A stretch of DNA of 64,000 bases from an uncultured Bacilli bacterium (GTDB lineage Bacteria; Bacillota_I; Bacilli_A; RF39; UBA660): NCBI GenBank assembly GCA_934098735.1, contig CAKOOS010000001.1, forward strand, positions 62,001 to 126,000. Direction: 5' to 3'. Below, in pieces: positions 26,178 to 34,847 of the stretch. The first letter of the stretch is position 1. Every line of letters starts with the position of its first letter. The notes below the pieces were generated by a model. That model saw nothing but the letters and a program-made list of their open reading frames with translations. It did no database searches and had not been told where the DNA came from. The translations under genes were made by a program, and so were the position numbers.

Positions 26178-28178
26178 GTGAGTAAGTTAGATACACTTTC
26201 AATTAATAGTATAAAATCATTAGCATTAGATATGATTGATAAAGCTCAAAGTGGTCATCCAGGTATTGTTTTAGGTTCTGCATCAATTCTTTATGCTTTA
26301 TATAAAGATCATTTAAATGTAATTCCTAGCAATAGTAATTGGATAAATAGAGATAGATTTGTAATGTCTGCAGGGCATGGTTCTGCACTTTTATATTCAG
26401 TTTTGTATCATTTTGGATATAATATTGATCTTGAAGAGTTAAAACACTTTAGAGATTTAAATTCTTTAACACCAGGACATCCAGAGTATAAAGTTACTCC
26501 GGGAGTAGATGCATCTACTGGTCCGTTAGGGCAAGGAATAGGAATGGCTGTTGGAATGGCTTTAGCAGAACGTTATTTAAGTGCTATTGTAAATATTGAG
26601 GATAAAAATTCTGATTTAATAGATTATTATACTTATTGCTTTTGTGGTGATGGCGATTTGATGGAAGGCGTTAGCTATGAAGCCTTAAGTTTTGCAAGTA
26701 CGCAGAATTTAAATAAGCTAATTTTATTATATGATAAAAATGATGTTTCTTTAGATAGCGAAACAAATATTACATTTACGGAAGATATTTATTGCAGATT
26801 TGAAGCTTTGGATTTTAATATTATAGATGTCAAGGATGGTAGTGACTATAAAGAGGTTTCTAAAGCTATAAAAAATGCTAAAAAGAGTAATAGACCATCT
26901 ATAATAATTTGTCATACTATTATTGGAGAAGATTCTAAATTAGAAGGAACTAATAAAGTTCATGGAAAGCCTTTAACTAAAGAGGATCTTTTAGAAGTTA
27001 AAAAAACTTTAAAAATAACTACGGAACCTTTTGAAGTTAAAAAAGAAGTTTTAGAATATTTACAAAATGACATTAATAAAAGAGTATCTAAAAATTATTT
27101 AAGATGGCAAGAAGAATACACAAACATTAAACAAGAAAATGATAATTTACATGCTTTATTAAATCTTTTGGAAAGAAATGCTTTTGTTATTGATTTTGAT
27201 GATACTAAATTTAAGATAAGTGATGAATATCGTGAAGCTTTAAGGGATAGCAATCATAAAATAATGAATTTTATTTCTCCCAAAACACCATTTTTCTTAG
27301 GAGGTTCTGCTGATTTATCTAGTTCATGTAAAACTAATTTAGATAAATCTAGTATTCAAAGTGCAGATAATCCAGTTGGTAAAAACATTTATTTTGGAGT
27401 AAGAGAACATGCTATGGGAGCAATTTTAAATGGTATGGCGTTATCTAATTTAAAAGTATTTGGATCAACATTTTTATCATTTAGTGATTATCTTAAACCA
27501 GCAATAAGAATGTCTGCCTTAATGAATTTACCAGTGACTTATATTTTTACTCATGATTCAATATATGTCGGAGAAGATGGTCCAACGCATGAACCAATTG
27601 AACAACTTACAAGTCTTCGTACCATTCCTAATTTTATTACATTTAGACCAGCAGATATAAATGAAATAATGGGGTCTTGGGAATATATACTTAAAAATAA
27701 TTGTTCAACAGCTTTAATTATAAGTAAAGAAGAAAGAAGTAAGCAAAAAAATACTAATGCTAAATTTGTTAAATATGGTGCTTATATGGTTAGAAAAGAA
27801 AAATACCATTTAGATGGAATTATTATTGCAACTGGCCAAGAATTAGAAATGGCAATAGAAATATCAAAGGAACTATTTACAATGGGAATAGATACTAGAG
27901 TTGTTTCAATGCCTAGTATGGAACTATTCTTAAAACAAAATCCTAAATATGAAGAACAATTATTACCTAAAGAAGTTCCAACATTTGTAATTGAAGCCGG
28001 AAATAGTTTAATCTGGAATAGATTTGCTACAAAACCAGAATATATTTTTGGAGTAAATAAATTTGGAATGAGTGGTAAAACCGAAGATGTTGTTAAATAT
28101 TTCAAGATAGATAAAACTACTATTTTAGAACATATTGCTAAAAATTTAGCAAAAGATGATATAGTCGACATAATTTAA
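26178..28178 (+). CDS. tkt: Transketolase
   Basis: A 666-residue thiamine-diphosphate enzyme of the pentose phosphate pathway. It has the N-terminal LDMIDKAQSGHPG, the TPP/Mg motif CGDGDLMEGVSYEALSFA with D and N ligands, and DSIYVGEDGPTHEPIEQL in the pyrimidine domain. The GTG at 26178 is chosen because GAGGAG ends eight bases before it; a GTG at 26169 overlaps that site. The tkt-sirA-yneF order matches Bacillus. Confidence 0.96.
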   Translation: MSKLDTLSINSIKSLALDMIDKAQSGHPGIVLGSASILYALYKDHLNVIPSNSNWINRDRFVMSAGHGSALLYSVLYHFGYNIDLEELKHFRDLNSLTPGHPEYKVTPGVDASTGPLGQGIGMAVGMALAERYLSAIVNIEDKNSDLIDYYTYCFCGDGDLMEGVSYEALSFASTQNLNKLILLYDKNDVSLDSETNITFTEDIYCRFEALDFNIIDVKDGSDYKEVSKAIKNAKKSNRPSIIICHTIIGEDSKLEGTNKVHGKPLTKEDLLEVKKTLKITTEPFEVKKEVLEYLQNDINKRVSKNYLRWQEEYTNIKQENDNLHALLNLLERNAFVIDFDDTKFKISDEYREALRDSNHKIMNFISPKTPFFLGGSADLSSSCKTNLDKSSIQSADNPVGKNIYFGVREHAMGAILNGMALSNLKVFGSTFLSFSDYLKPAIRMSALMNLPVTYIFTHDSIYVGEDGPTHEPIEQLTSLRTIPNFITFRPADINEIMGSWEYILKNNCSTALIISKEERSKQKNTNAKFVKYGAYMVRKEKYHLDGIIIATGQELEMAIEISKELFTMGIDTRVVSMPSMELFLKQNPKYEEQLLPKEVPTFVIEAGNSLIWNRFATKPEYIFGVNKFGMSGKTEDVVKYFKIDKTTILEHIAKNLAKDDIVDII

Positions 28179-28224
28179 CAAAATATTTAAGTTCTCTATG
28201 CTATTATCTTTATGGGTGATAGAA

Positions 28225-28641
28225 ATGAGAACTTTTTATATTTTTAAAATAAGTAGAGAAATGGGTATTTTATTAAAAGAAAATCCTTATAATTTATTTA
28301 AATCTTTAGAAGATATTTATTTACTTGATAAAGCAAGTGTAAGTTTAGGAAAGGATTTGTTAGATCAAATAATTGTACCAATAGATAAGCTTAAATACAA
28401 TAAACTTATTTATGATAAAAATAAAGAAAATGATTTTTATATGAAAACGGGGGATACTCATAAAATAATTAATAAGTATCGGAAAGAAGACACGACTATA
28501 ATTGTAAAAAATAGTCATATTTTACTCAAAACTAATATTATAAGTAAAGATATAAGAAAGTTTTTACCAATACAGGAATTATTTGCTTGCGATTTTAATA
28601 ATAAAGATTATTTTTGGCTTGAGGAATTAGTTCGTTTATAG
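28225..28641 (+). CDS. sirA: Sporulation inhibitor of replication SirA
   Basis: A 138-residue protein resembling Bacillus SirA (YneE). SirA binds DnaA domain I and stops new rounds of replication on entry into sporulation. The C-terminal LFACDFNNKDYFWLEE corresponds to the family's FLAMDFNSKRYGWL, and the N-terminus MRTFYIFKI fits. Position between tkt and yneF is the same as in Bacillus. GGGTGA five bases before the ATG at 28225 sets the start. Sequence similarity is modest, but context makes it convincing. Confidence 0.82.
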   Translation: MRTFYIFKISREMGILLKENPYNLFKSLEDIYLLDKASVSLGKDLLDQIIVPIDKLKYNKLIYDKNKENDFYMKTGDTHKIINKYRKEDTTIIVKNSHILLKTNIISKDIRKFLPIQELFACDFNNKDYFWLEELVRL

Positions 28642-28672
28642 TAAAATACTTATATAAAGGAGATTAATAATA

Positions 28673-28882
28673 ATGGGTAAATTAATATTATATTTAGTAA
28701 TTGGTATAATTATTGGTATTATAATTGGTTTTTTCTTAGCAAGATATTTTATGAAAAAAACGTTAGAGAAAAATCCTCCAATAAATGAAAAAATGATTGA
28801 AGCAATGATGAGTTCAATGGGTAGAAAACCTAGTCAAAAACAAGTTAAGCAAGTAATGCAACAAATGAATAGATTTAAATAA
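28673..28882 (+). CDS. yneF: YneF family protein (UPF0154)
   Basis: A 69-residue protein: one N-terminal helix (ILYLVIGIIIGIIIGFFLARYF) then the conserved cytosolic part KNPPINEKMIEAMMSSMGRKPSQ and KQVMQQMN. This is the YneF/UPF0154 family, always small and anchored. The function is unknown. It follows sirA after a GGAG site, as in Bacillus. Confidence 0.93.
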   Translation: MGKLILYLVIGIIIGIIIGFFLARYFMKKTLEKNPPINEKMIEAMMSSMGRKPSQKQVKQVMQQMNRFK

Positions 28883-28902
28883 TTAAATCTATTTTTCTTT
28901 TG

Positions 28903-28932
28903 TTGACAAATAAGTTAAATAATTTGTATAAT
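28903..28932 (+). promoter_or_regulatory. Promoter of surface protein B
   Basis: TTGACA (28903-28908), 18-base spacer, TATAAT (28927-28932). It would start transcription near 28939, which rules against an ATG at 28941. Confidence 0.8.
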
Positions 28933-28955
28933 TAAAGAGAATGGAGAACGGTAAA

Positions 28956-30494
28956 ATGGATAAAAAGAATAAAAAATTAGTTATAATAGTTTCTTGTTTA
29001 ATAGCTGTTATAGGTATAACATTTGCTTATTTTATTGCTCAGTCAAATAAGGGAGCTAGTGGAAAAGTGAATGTTGGGGGAGATAGTTTAGATGAGTTAA
29101 CTTTTAATGTTTCTAAAGATATTAGTTTGTCAATAGATCAATTTAATTTTGCATCTGGAGCTGGTAATTTAAGTGATCAAGCAACAGCTACAGCTTCATT
29201 AAAAGCAAATAGTACTAAAAATACAGCTTCTTATAATTATAATGTTTATTTTTATATTTCAAGTAATAATTATGTATACACAACAAGTGATAATAAACCG
29301 GAGATTGTTTTAACTATTACAGATCCAACCGGAGCAGAAGTAAAAAGTATTGATGGTTTAACTTATTATGATTCAATTACTAATGCTGATGGTGTATCAA
29401 TAAGTGGATTTGATATTACAACTCAAAAAGGACTTTTAAATGTTGCTCTTGACTATGCAATTGTTTCTAATTCAAGTAGTTATGCAACTAGTCAAAACTG
29501 GAAAGTTACAATTACTTTTATAAATTTAGCTACGAATCAATTAGATAATCAAAATAAAAATTTAGATGCTAAAATTTTTATTCAACAAGGTGATTTTACA
29601 CCAACTTTAGCTGATTATGTAAAATCTCAATTTACAACACAAGGAGATAAAAATTTATATTTTCATGATAGCACTTTAGAAAATGGGGCTAACGATAATT
29701 CATACAGATATGCTGGATCAAGCGATACTACCAATAATTTTGTTTGTTTTGGAACAGATGCTAGTACTTGTCCAACGGATAATTTGTACCGAATAATTGG
29801 AGTATTTGACGATCAAGTTAAATTAATAAAATATGATTATGCTAAAGCAAGTCTTCTTGGTACAGATGGAGATTATTATAATACATATTCTGAAACAGTA
29901 TTTGGTGGTACAAATAAAGGTAGTAATTTAACAACAGAAATAGGAACATACAATTGGAATCTTAATTCTGGTACAGCAGATAATACGTGGAGAATTAGCT
30001 TGTTTAATAAAACCAATTTAAATACAAATTATTTAAATAATATAGGGTCAAACTGGTCAAATAAAATATCAACGCACACATGGAAAGTAGGAGGAAACAC
30101 AAATGCTAATATAAGAAATGCAGTTGTTACAACAGCTTATCAAAATGAAATAACCAATCCCGCAACAAATACAACATACGACGCAAAAGTAGGATTAATG
30201 TATGCTAGTGATTATGGATATGCAGCAGCACCAAGCGCATGGTCAACTACTTTAGTTAATTATGATAGTTCATCAGTAAAAAGTGTTGACTGGATGTATA
30301 TGGGACTTCAAGAATGGACAATGACGCCTCGTACGGTCCTTTCTCCTGGTGCGTTCTATGTCGGCTACGCGGGGAATGTGAGTGATTTTTACGTGAGCGG
30401 CTACTTGGCGAGCAGGCCAGTATTTTATCTAGATTCTAGTGTAAAATATAAAAGTGGGGAAGGTACTCAAAGTTCTCCGATGATAATCGAATAA
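28956..30494 (+). CDS. Anchored surface protein B with an unusual variable region
   Basis: A 512-residue paralogue of the 12404 protein. It has an MDKKNKK head and helix LVIIVSCLIAVIGITFAYF, then the shared beta-rich domain (FNFASGAG, SDNKPEI, DPTGAEVKSIDGLTYY) and the shared tail domain (VCFGTDASTCPTDNLYR, GLMYASDYGYA, RPVFYLDSSVK). Between EWTMTP and RPVFYL, bases 30321-30420 are 57% GC and 15% A. Codons there include GTC, GGC, TAC, GCG and AGC. Protein A has exactly the same length here but a different sequence. The start is ATG 28956, with GGAG upstream. The family is unknown to me; a ligand-binding, lectin-like tail is a guess. Confidence 0.8.
   Translation: MDKKNKKLVIIVSCLIAVIGITFAYFIAQSNKGASGKVNVGGDSLDELTFNVSKDISLSIDQFNFASGAGNLSDQATATASLKANSTKNTASYNYNVYFYISSNNYVYTTSDNKPEIVLTITDPTGAEVKSIDGLTYYDSITNADGVSISGFDITTQKGLLNVALDYAIVSNSSSYATSQNWKVTITFINLATNQLDNQNKNLDAKIFIQQGDFTPTLADYVKSQFTTQGDKNLYFHDSTLENGANDNSYRYAGSSDTTNNFVCFGTDASTCPTDNLYRIIGVFDDQVKLIKYDYAKASLLGTDGDYYNTYSETVFGGTNKGSNLTTEIGTYNWNLNSGTADNTWRISLFNKTNLNTNYLNNIGSNWSNKISTHTWKVGGNTNANIRNAVVTTAYQNEITNPATNTTYDAKVGLMYASDYGYAAAPSAWSTTLVNYDSSSVKSVDWMYMGLQEWTMTPRTVLSPGAFYVGYAGNVSDFYVSGYLASRPVFYLDSSVKYKSGEGTQSSPMIIE
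30321..30420 (+). other. GC-rich, A-poor variable segment in surface protein B
   Basis: By direct count 57 of 100 bases are G or C and 15 are A, against a very AT-rich background. The edges match the family framework (TMTP upstream, RPVFYL downstream). It resembles the variable region of a diversity-generating retroelement target or an imported cassette. No template repeat or reverse transcriptase was recognised in the window. Confidence 0.6.
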
Positions 30495-30651
30495 TAAAAA
30501 TACAAAAGCTTTTCTATTTTAAATTGATTGACATTTTTTAAAGTTGATTAATTGTAAAGATTTAATATTTTAAAAGGAATTTTATAAAAATATGTTTACA
30601 TTTATGGTATATTTTGATAATATTTAAATATAGAATAAAGAGGTGTGTAAT

Positions 30652-31401
30652 ATGATGGACTTCATATATGAATTATATAAAAATGATAATTTTACTTTAT
30701 ACTTAACAATAGCATTAGTGGTTTTGATAATACTTTTTGTAATAGTATTCTTTTTTGGAAAGAAAGATCAAAAGCTTGAAGAAACAAAAAGATTACAAAA
30801 AATAGATTTAGATACTTTTAAAGAAAAGAAAGAAGAACCTGTTAAACTTGAAACTTTAGAACCTGTAGCTGAAAAAGATGCTAAGTCAAAAGAAGTTATA
30901 CCTTTAGAAGAAAAAATAAATGAAGAAGCTACTGCTACAATATTTAAGCCAGTTATAAAAGAAGAAAAAATAGAAGAACCAATTATAGAAATACCTAAGA
31001 CTAGACCTGTATTTAGGGATAATGAAGAAGAAAGTAAGCCAATTACAATAAATGATTTGCCTGAATTAAAAGAAGAAGATAAGAAGATGGAACTAGATTT
31101 AGGAAACTTAAAAAATATTAAAGAAGAATTTGAAAAAATAGAAGTACCAGAACTTACTTTAAAAAATGAAGAAGTAAAACCTTCATATAAACCTAGTCAA
31201 GTTTTTAGTTCTGTATATGTAAATAAGGAAGCAGAAGTTAAGAATGAAGAAATTCCTAAAATGGATGAAGAAGAAAAAGAAATGAAATTGTTTACGATTG
31301 AAGATGATGAAGAAGATATGGAACTTCCTACACTTAAAACTGAAGAAGAAAAAACCTTTAGTTTTGATGATGTAAACGGTGAAACTTATGATGTTAAATA
31401 G
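30652..31401 (+). CDS. Membrane-anchored acidic protein, unknown
   Basis: A 249-residue protein with one N-terminal helix (about 17-37, LTIALVVLIILFVIVFFFG), then a long cytosolic or linker-like region very rich in Glu and Lys and poor in structure (EEKEMKLFTIEDDEEDMEL). This composition suggests a disordered scaffold, as in some ZipA/EzrA-like or FtsK-linker proteins, but no family is recognised. The ATG at 30652 follows AGAGGTG. A terminator overlaps the stop. Confidence 0.75.
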   Translation: MMDFIYELYKNDNFTLYLTIALVVLIILFVIVFFFGKKDQKLEETKRLQKIDLDTFKEKKEEPVKLETLEPVAEKDAKSKEVIPLEEKINEEATATIFKPVIKEEKIEEPIIEIPKTRPVFRDNEEESKPITINDLPELKEEDKKMELDLGNLKNIKEEFEKIEVPELTLKNEEVKPSYKPSQVFSSVYVNKEAEVKNEEIPKMDEEEKEMKLFTIEDDEEDMELPTLKTEEEKTFSFDDVNGETYDVK

Positions 31402-31420
31402 AGCCTTTTGGCTCTTTTTG
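31400..31420 (+). terminator. Terminator after the acidic anchored protein
   Basis: AGAGCC-TTTT-GGCTCT followed by a T-run. Confidence 0.85.
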
Positions 31421-31470
31421 TTTTACAAGTAATAGGAAAGATGTTAGAATATAGATTAAGGGTGGTTAAT

Positions 31471-31686
31471 ATGAAAAATAGTCCAAAATTATATTTTATT
31501 ACATTAAGCTTAAGTATTTTACTTTTTGTTTTAGAAGCTTTTTTTCTAAAATTGGAAGGTGCTATAGGATTAATTATTTGTATTATTTGTTTATATCTTT
31601 TTGTGGGATCTATTATTAGACTTATTCGTCTTAGTCAAATATTGAGTGATGAAATAATGGATAAGATAGACATATTGTTTTTTTAA
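31471..31686 (+). CDS. Small two-helix membrane protein, unknown
   Basis: A 71-residue protein with two hydrophobic helices (YFITLSLSILLFVLEAFFL and GLIICIICLYLFVGSII). The ATG at 31471 is supported by AGGGTGG upstream; a longer frame reaches back into the terminator and is rejected. The stop lies two bases before the radical SAM gene, so the two are probably co-transcribed. Confidence 0.65.
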   Translation: MKNSPKLYFITLSLSILLFVLEAFFLKLEGAIGLIICIICLYLFVGSIIRLIRLSQILSDEIMDKIDILFF

Positions 31687-31688
31687 TT

Positions 31689-32474
31689 ATGTTTAATAAA
31701 GTTTATATTGAAATAACTAATAATTGTAATTTAAATTGTCCTTTTTGTATTCATAATAAAAGAAAAGTTAAATATATGACTATAAAAGAATTTAAAATTA
31801 TTTTAAATAAATTAAAGGGATATACTAAATATTTATATTTACATGTTATGGGGGAGCCTTTACTTCATCCTTATATAAATGAAATAATAGATTTAGCAAG
31901 TCGTGATTTTTATGTAAATATAACAACTAATGGGGTATTAATAAATAAAATAAAAAATAATAAAAATATAAGACAAATTAATATATCACTTCATAGCAAT
32001 TATGAAAATACAGATGAATATATGAATAATCTGTTTGATGCTTGCGATAAATTAAAAGAAAGAACCTTTATTAATTATCGGTTTTGGGTAGATAGTAATA
32101 GAGATGTTATTAAATTTTTAGAAAAAAAGTATGATAAGAAAATAATAGATAGTTGTAAGTTAGAAAAAAATGTTTTTGTAGATATAAAAAAAGCTTTTAA
32201 GTGGCCAGATTTAAATAATAATATAAATAATGAATCAGGGAAGTGTTATGCTTTAAAAAGTCATATTGGAATACTTGTAAATGGTGATATAGTACCTTGT
32301 TGTTTAGATAGTAAAGCAGACATACTTCTTGGTAATATATTTAATGAAAAAATAGATGATGTAATGAATAAAAGAAAAGTTAGAAACATGATAGATGGTT
32401 TTAAAGAAAATAAAAGAGTAGAAAAGTTGTGCAAACATTGTGGTTTTAATGTGGAAAGGAATAATAAAATATGA
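31689..32474 (+). CDS. Radical SAM/SPASM domain protein
   Basis: A 261-residue radical SAM enzyme. The 4Fe-4S motif CNLNCPFC (C13, C17, C20) is close to the N-terminus, followed by HVMGEPLLHP and ITTNGVLI. The C-terminal third has an auxiliary-cluster (SPASM-like) Cys set: GKCYALKSHIGILVNGDIVPCCLD, then LCKHCGF. Such proteins modify peptides, sugars or tRNA. No precursor peptide gene was found beside it. It overlaps the HD gene by four bases. Confidence 0.85.
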   Translation: MFNKVYIEITNNCNLNCPFCIHNKRKVKYMTIKEFKIILNKLKGYTKYLYLHVMGEPLLHPYINEIIDLASRDFYVNITTNGVLINKIKNNKNIRQINISLHSNYENTDEYMNNLFDACDKLKERTFINYRFWVDSNRDVIKFLEKKYDKKIIDSCKLEKNVFVDIKKAFKWPDLNNNINNESGKCYALKSHIGILVNGDIVPCCLDSKADILLGNIFNEKIDDVMNKRKVRNMIDGFKENKRVEKLCKHCGFNVERNNKI

Positions 32475-33592
32475 ATAAATATGCTTGTAAAAATGAAGAT
32501 GCAATATATTTAACTAACAATAATCCTGATTATAGAGCTCCGTTTTTTAGAGATATAGATCGTATTTTATATACATTGTCTTTTCAAAGATATGCTGATA
32601 AAACTCAAGTTTTTTCTTATAAAGATAATGATCATATTACTAAAAGAATGATGCATGTATTATATGTTAGTAAGATAGCTAGGACTATAGGTAGAGAATT
32701 AGAACTTAATGAAGATTTGATTGAAGCTGCAGCTTTAGGACATGATCTTGGTCATACGCCATTTGGTCATGTTGGAGAAGCTATTTTAAATGATATAAGT
32801 TTAAAAGCTAATGAAGGATATTTTCATCATAATATTCATAGTGTAAGACTTCTTTCTTTTGTTGAAAATTATGGATTAGGTAAAAAGATAACTTTGCAAA
32901 CTTTAGATGCTATTATGTGTCATAATGGAGAATTTGTAGAAGGAGAATATAAACCTACCGAAAAAACTAGCTTAGAGTTTTGGAATGAGTATAATGCTTC
33001 TTATAAAGACAATAGTATAATAAATAAGCTAAGACCTATGACTTTAGAAGGTTGTGTAGTTAGAATTAGTGATTTAATTGCTTATTTAGGTAGAGATATT
33101 GAAGATGCAATTAGAATGAATTTAGTTACATTTGATGATATACCTATAAATGTTAAAAAAGCTCTTGGAACTAGTAATAAAAGTATTGTAAATACTATTG
33201 TTAGTGATGTAATAAAAAATAGTAAAGGAAAAAATTATATTAAATTAAGTGATCCAATATATGAAGCTATAAAAGATCTTAAAGATTTTAATTATAAGAA
33301 TATTTATTATAAAGCTTATACTAAAGAAGAAAAAGATAACTTAAAGAAAATGATGAATGAATTATTTGATAAGTATTGCAAAGATTTAGATGATAATAAT
33401 CAAGATAGTAATATAATAAAGTCTTATTTAAGTAAAATGAGTGATAAATATAAATCTTTAAATAGTAAAAAAAGAATTGTTATTGATTATATAGCAGGAA
33501 TGACAGATGATTATATATTAAAAGAATATAATAAAATTGCAAATATTAAACATAATAAGAAAGAGGTGGAAAATGATATACAAAACATATAA
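32471..33592 (+). CDS. HD-domain dNTP triphosphohydrolase-like protein
   Basis: A 373-residue HD phosphohydrolase of the dGTPase type. The metal motif is TKRMMHVLYVSKIARTIG with H, then ALGHDLGHTPFGHVGE, with a later HNG and RISDLIAYLGRD. The dGTPase-like start YRAPFFRDIDRILYTLSFQRYADKTQVF is clear. It would hydrolyse dNTPs to nucleosides and triphosphate. ATG overlaps the radical SAM stop (ATGA), and the 3' end overlaps the next gene by 20 bases, so the four genes 31689-36120 are tightly coupled. Confidence 0.88.
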   Translation: MNKYACKNEDAIYLTNNNPDYRAPFFRDIDRILYTLSFQRYADKTQVFSYKDNDHITKRMMHVLYVSKIARTIGRELELNEDLIEAAALGHDLGHTPFGHVGEAILNDISLKANEGYFHHNIHSVRLLSFVENYGLGKKITLQTLDAIMCHNGEFVEGEYKPTEKTSLEFWNEYNASYKDNSIINKLRPMTLEGCVVRISDLIAYLGRDIEDAIRMNLVTFDDIPINVKKALGTSNKSIVNTIVSDVIKNSKGKNYIKLSDPIYEAIKDLKDFNYKNIYYKAYTKEEKDNLKKMMNELFDKYCKDLDDNNQDSNIIKSYLSKMSDKYKSLNSKKRIVIDYIAGMTDDYILKEYNKIANIKHNKKEVENDIQNI

Positions 33593-34847
33593 ATGTAATT
33601 CTTTTAATGTTTATACAATTAAAACGGATAGATTTAAAACAGCACATTTAGAAATTCAATTTCGAAAAAAGGCTGTAAAAGAAGAAATGGGTAAATATGC
33701 TTTTTTAGCAGATGTTTTGAGTGAATCTACTAAAAATTATCCGCGTAGAAAAGATTTAATAATAAAATTTGAAGAACTTTATAAATCTATTTGTTATGCA
33801 TCAACAATTAGAACTGGAAATGTATTAACTTTTAATGTGTCTTTAGACTTTATAAATCCAAAATATATTAATAAAGATAATTATTTAGAAAACGTTATTA
33901 AAATAGTTTTAGAAATGTTACAAAATCCAAATGTAACTAATGATGAATTTGATTTAAAAACTTTTAATATAGTTAAAGATAGAATTGAAAGAGAACTCAA
34001 TTCTTTAAAGGAAAATCCAGTTAAACAAAGTATAAAAAAAGCATTTGAGACGATGGGGGGAGATACTCCGACGACATTTGAGCTTTTAGGTACGAGGGAA
34101 GAACTTGAAAAGCTGACACCAGGTGACTTATATAAAGCTTATAAAAAGTTATTTAAAGATTTTGTGTGTGATGTATTTGTTATTGGTGATTTTGATATGG
34201 ATGAGTTTGTAACGATATTAAAAAAATATTTTAAAAATAGATACATTAACGAAGAAAAATTTAACTTTTTAGTAGATAATAAAGAAACTAAAAAAGTGCA
34301 TGTTGGATCTTTAGATAGTGATAATGTTCAAGCAAGTCTAGTAATGATTTATAATACAAATAATTTAGATAAAATTGAATCAAATATTACTATGCATGTT
34401 TTTAATTATTTATTTGGTAATGGTGGGCTTACATGTAAGTTATATCAAAGTTTAAGAGAAAAAAATAGTTTATGTTATGCCATAAGTAGTATGTATTTAA
34501 AGTATGATGGACTTTTACTTATACAAGTATCTTTAGAACAAGAAAATGTTAAAAAAGCTATAAGTTTAATTAAAAAAGAACTTAAAGCAATGCAACTTGG
34601 TGATTTTAAAGATGAAGAAGTAAAAGATGCTATTAATAATATGATTGTATCCTTAGATTTAGCTGGTGACAATAATATTGCTATATTAAATAATTATGTT
34701 TTTAATTGTCTAGATGATTTACCTCTTTTAGAAGAAAGAAAAGAACTATTTAAAAAAGTTACAAAAGATGATGTTGTAAAAGTGGCTAAAAAAATTAAAA
34801 TAAATACAATTTTTACTTTAAATGGAAAGGAAAATAATCATGAATGA
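33573..34847 (+). CDS. M16-family peptidase-like protein (YmfF type, no zinc motif)
   Basis: A 424-residue protein of the M16 fold. The position of the HxxEH motif reads KYAFLADVLSEST, so the zinc ligands are absent and it is probably the non-catalytic partner. The C-terminal half has the typical R/Y pair region (NGGLTCKLYQSLREKNSLCYAISS). Bacillus YmfF/YmfH and pitrilysin-like pairs use this arrangement. ATG 33573 follows AGAGGTGG. It overlaps the active partner by eight bases. Confidence 0.85.
   Translation: MIYKTYKCNSFNVYTIKTDRFKTAHLEIQFRKKAVKEEMGKYAFLADVLSESTKNYPRRKDLIIKFEELYKSICYASTIRTGNVLTFNVSLDFINPKYINKDNYLENVIKIVLEMLQNPNVTNDEFDLKTFNIVKDRIERELNSLKENPVKQSIKKAFETMGGDTPTTFELLGTREELEKLTPGDLYKAYKKLFKDFVCDVFVIGDFDMDEFVTILKKYFKNRYINEEKFNFLVDNKETKKVHVGSLDSDNVQASLVMIYNTNNLDKIESNITMHVFNYLFGNGGLTCKLYQSLREKNSLCYAISSMYLKYDGLLLIQVSLEQENVKKAISLIKKELKAMQLGDFKDEEVKDAINNMIVSLDLAGDNNIAILNNYVFNCLDDLPLLEERKELFKKVTKDDVVKVAKKIKINTIFTLNGKENNHE

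Noticed and set aside
31408..31470. N-terminal extension of the small membrane protein at 31471
   Set aside because: It would begin inside the preceding terminator; AGGGTGG fits the internal ATG.
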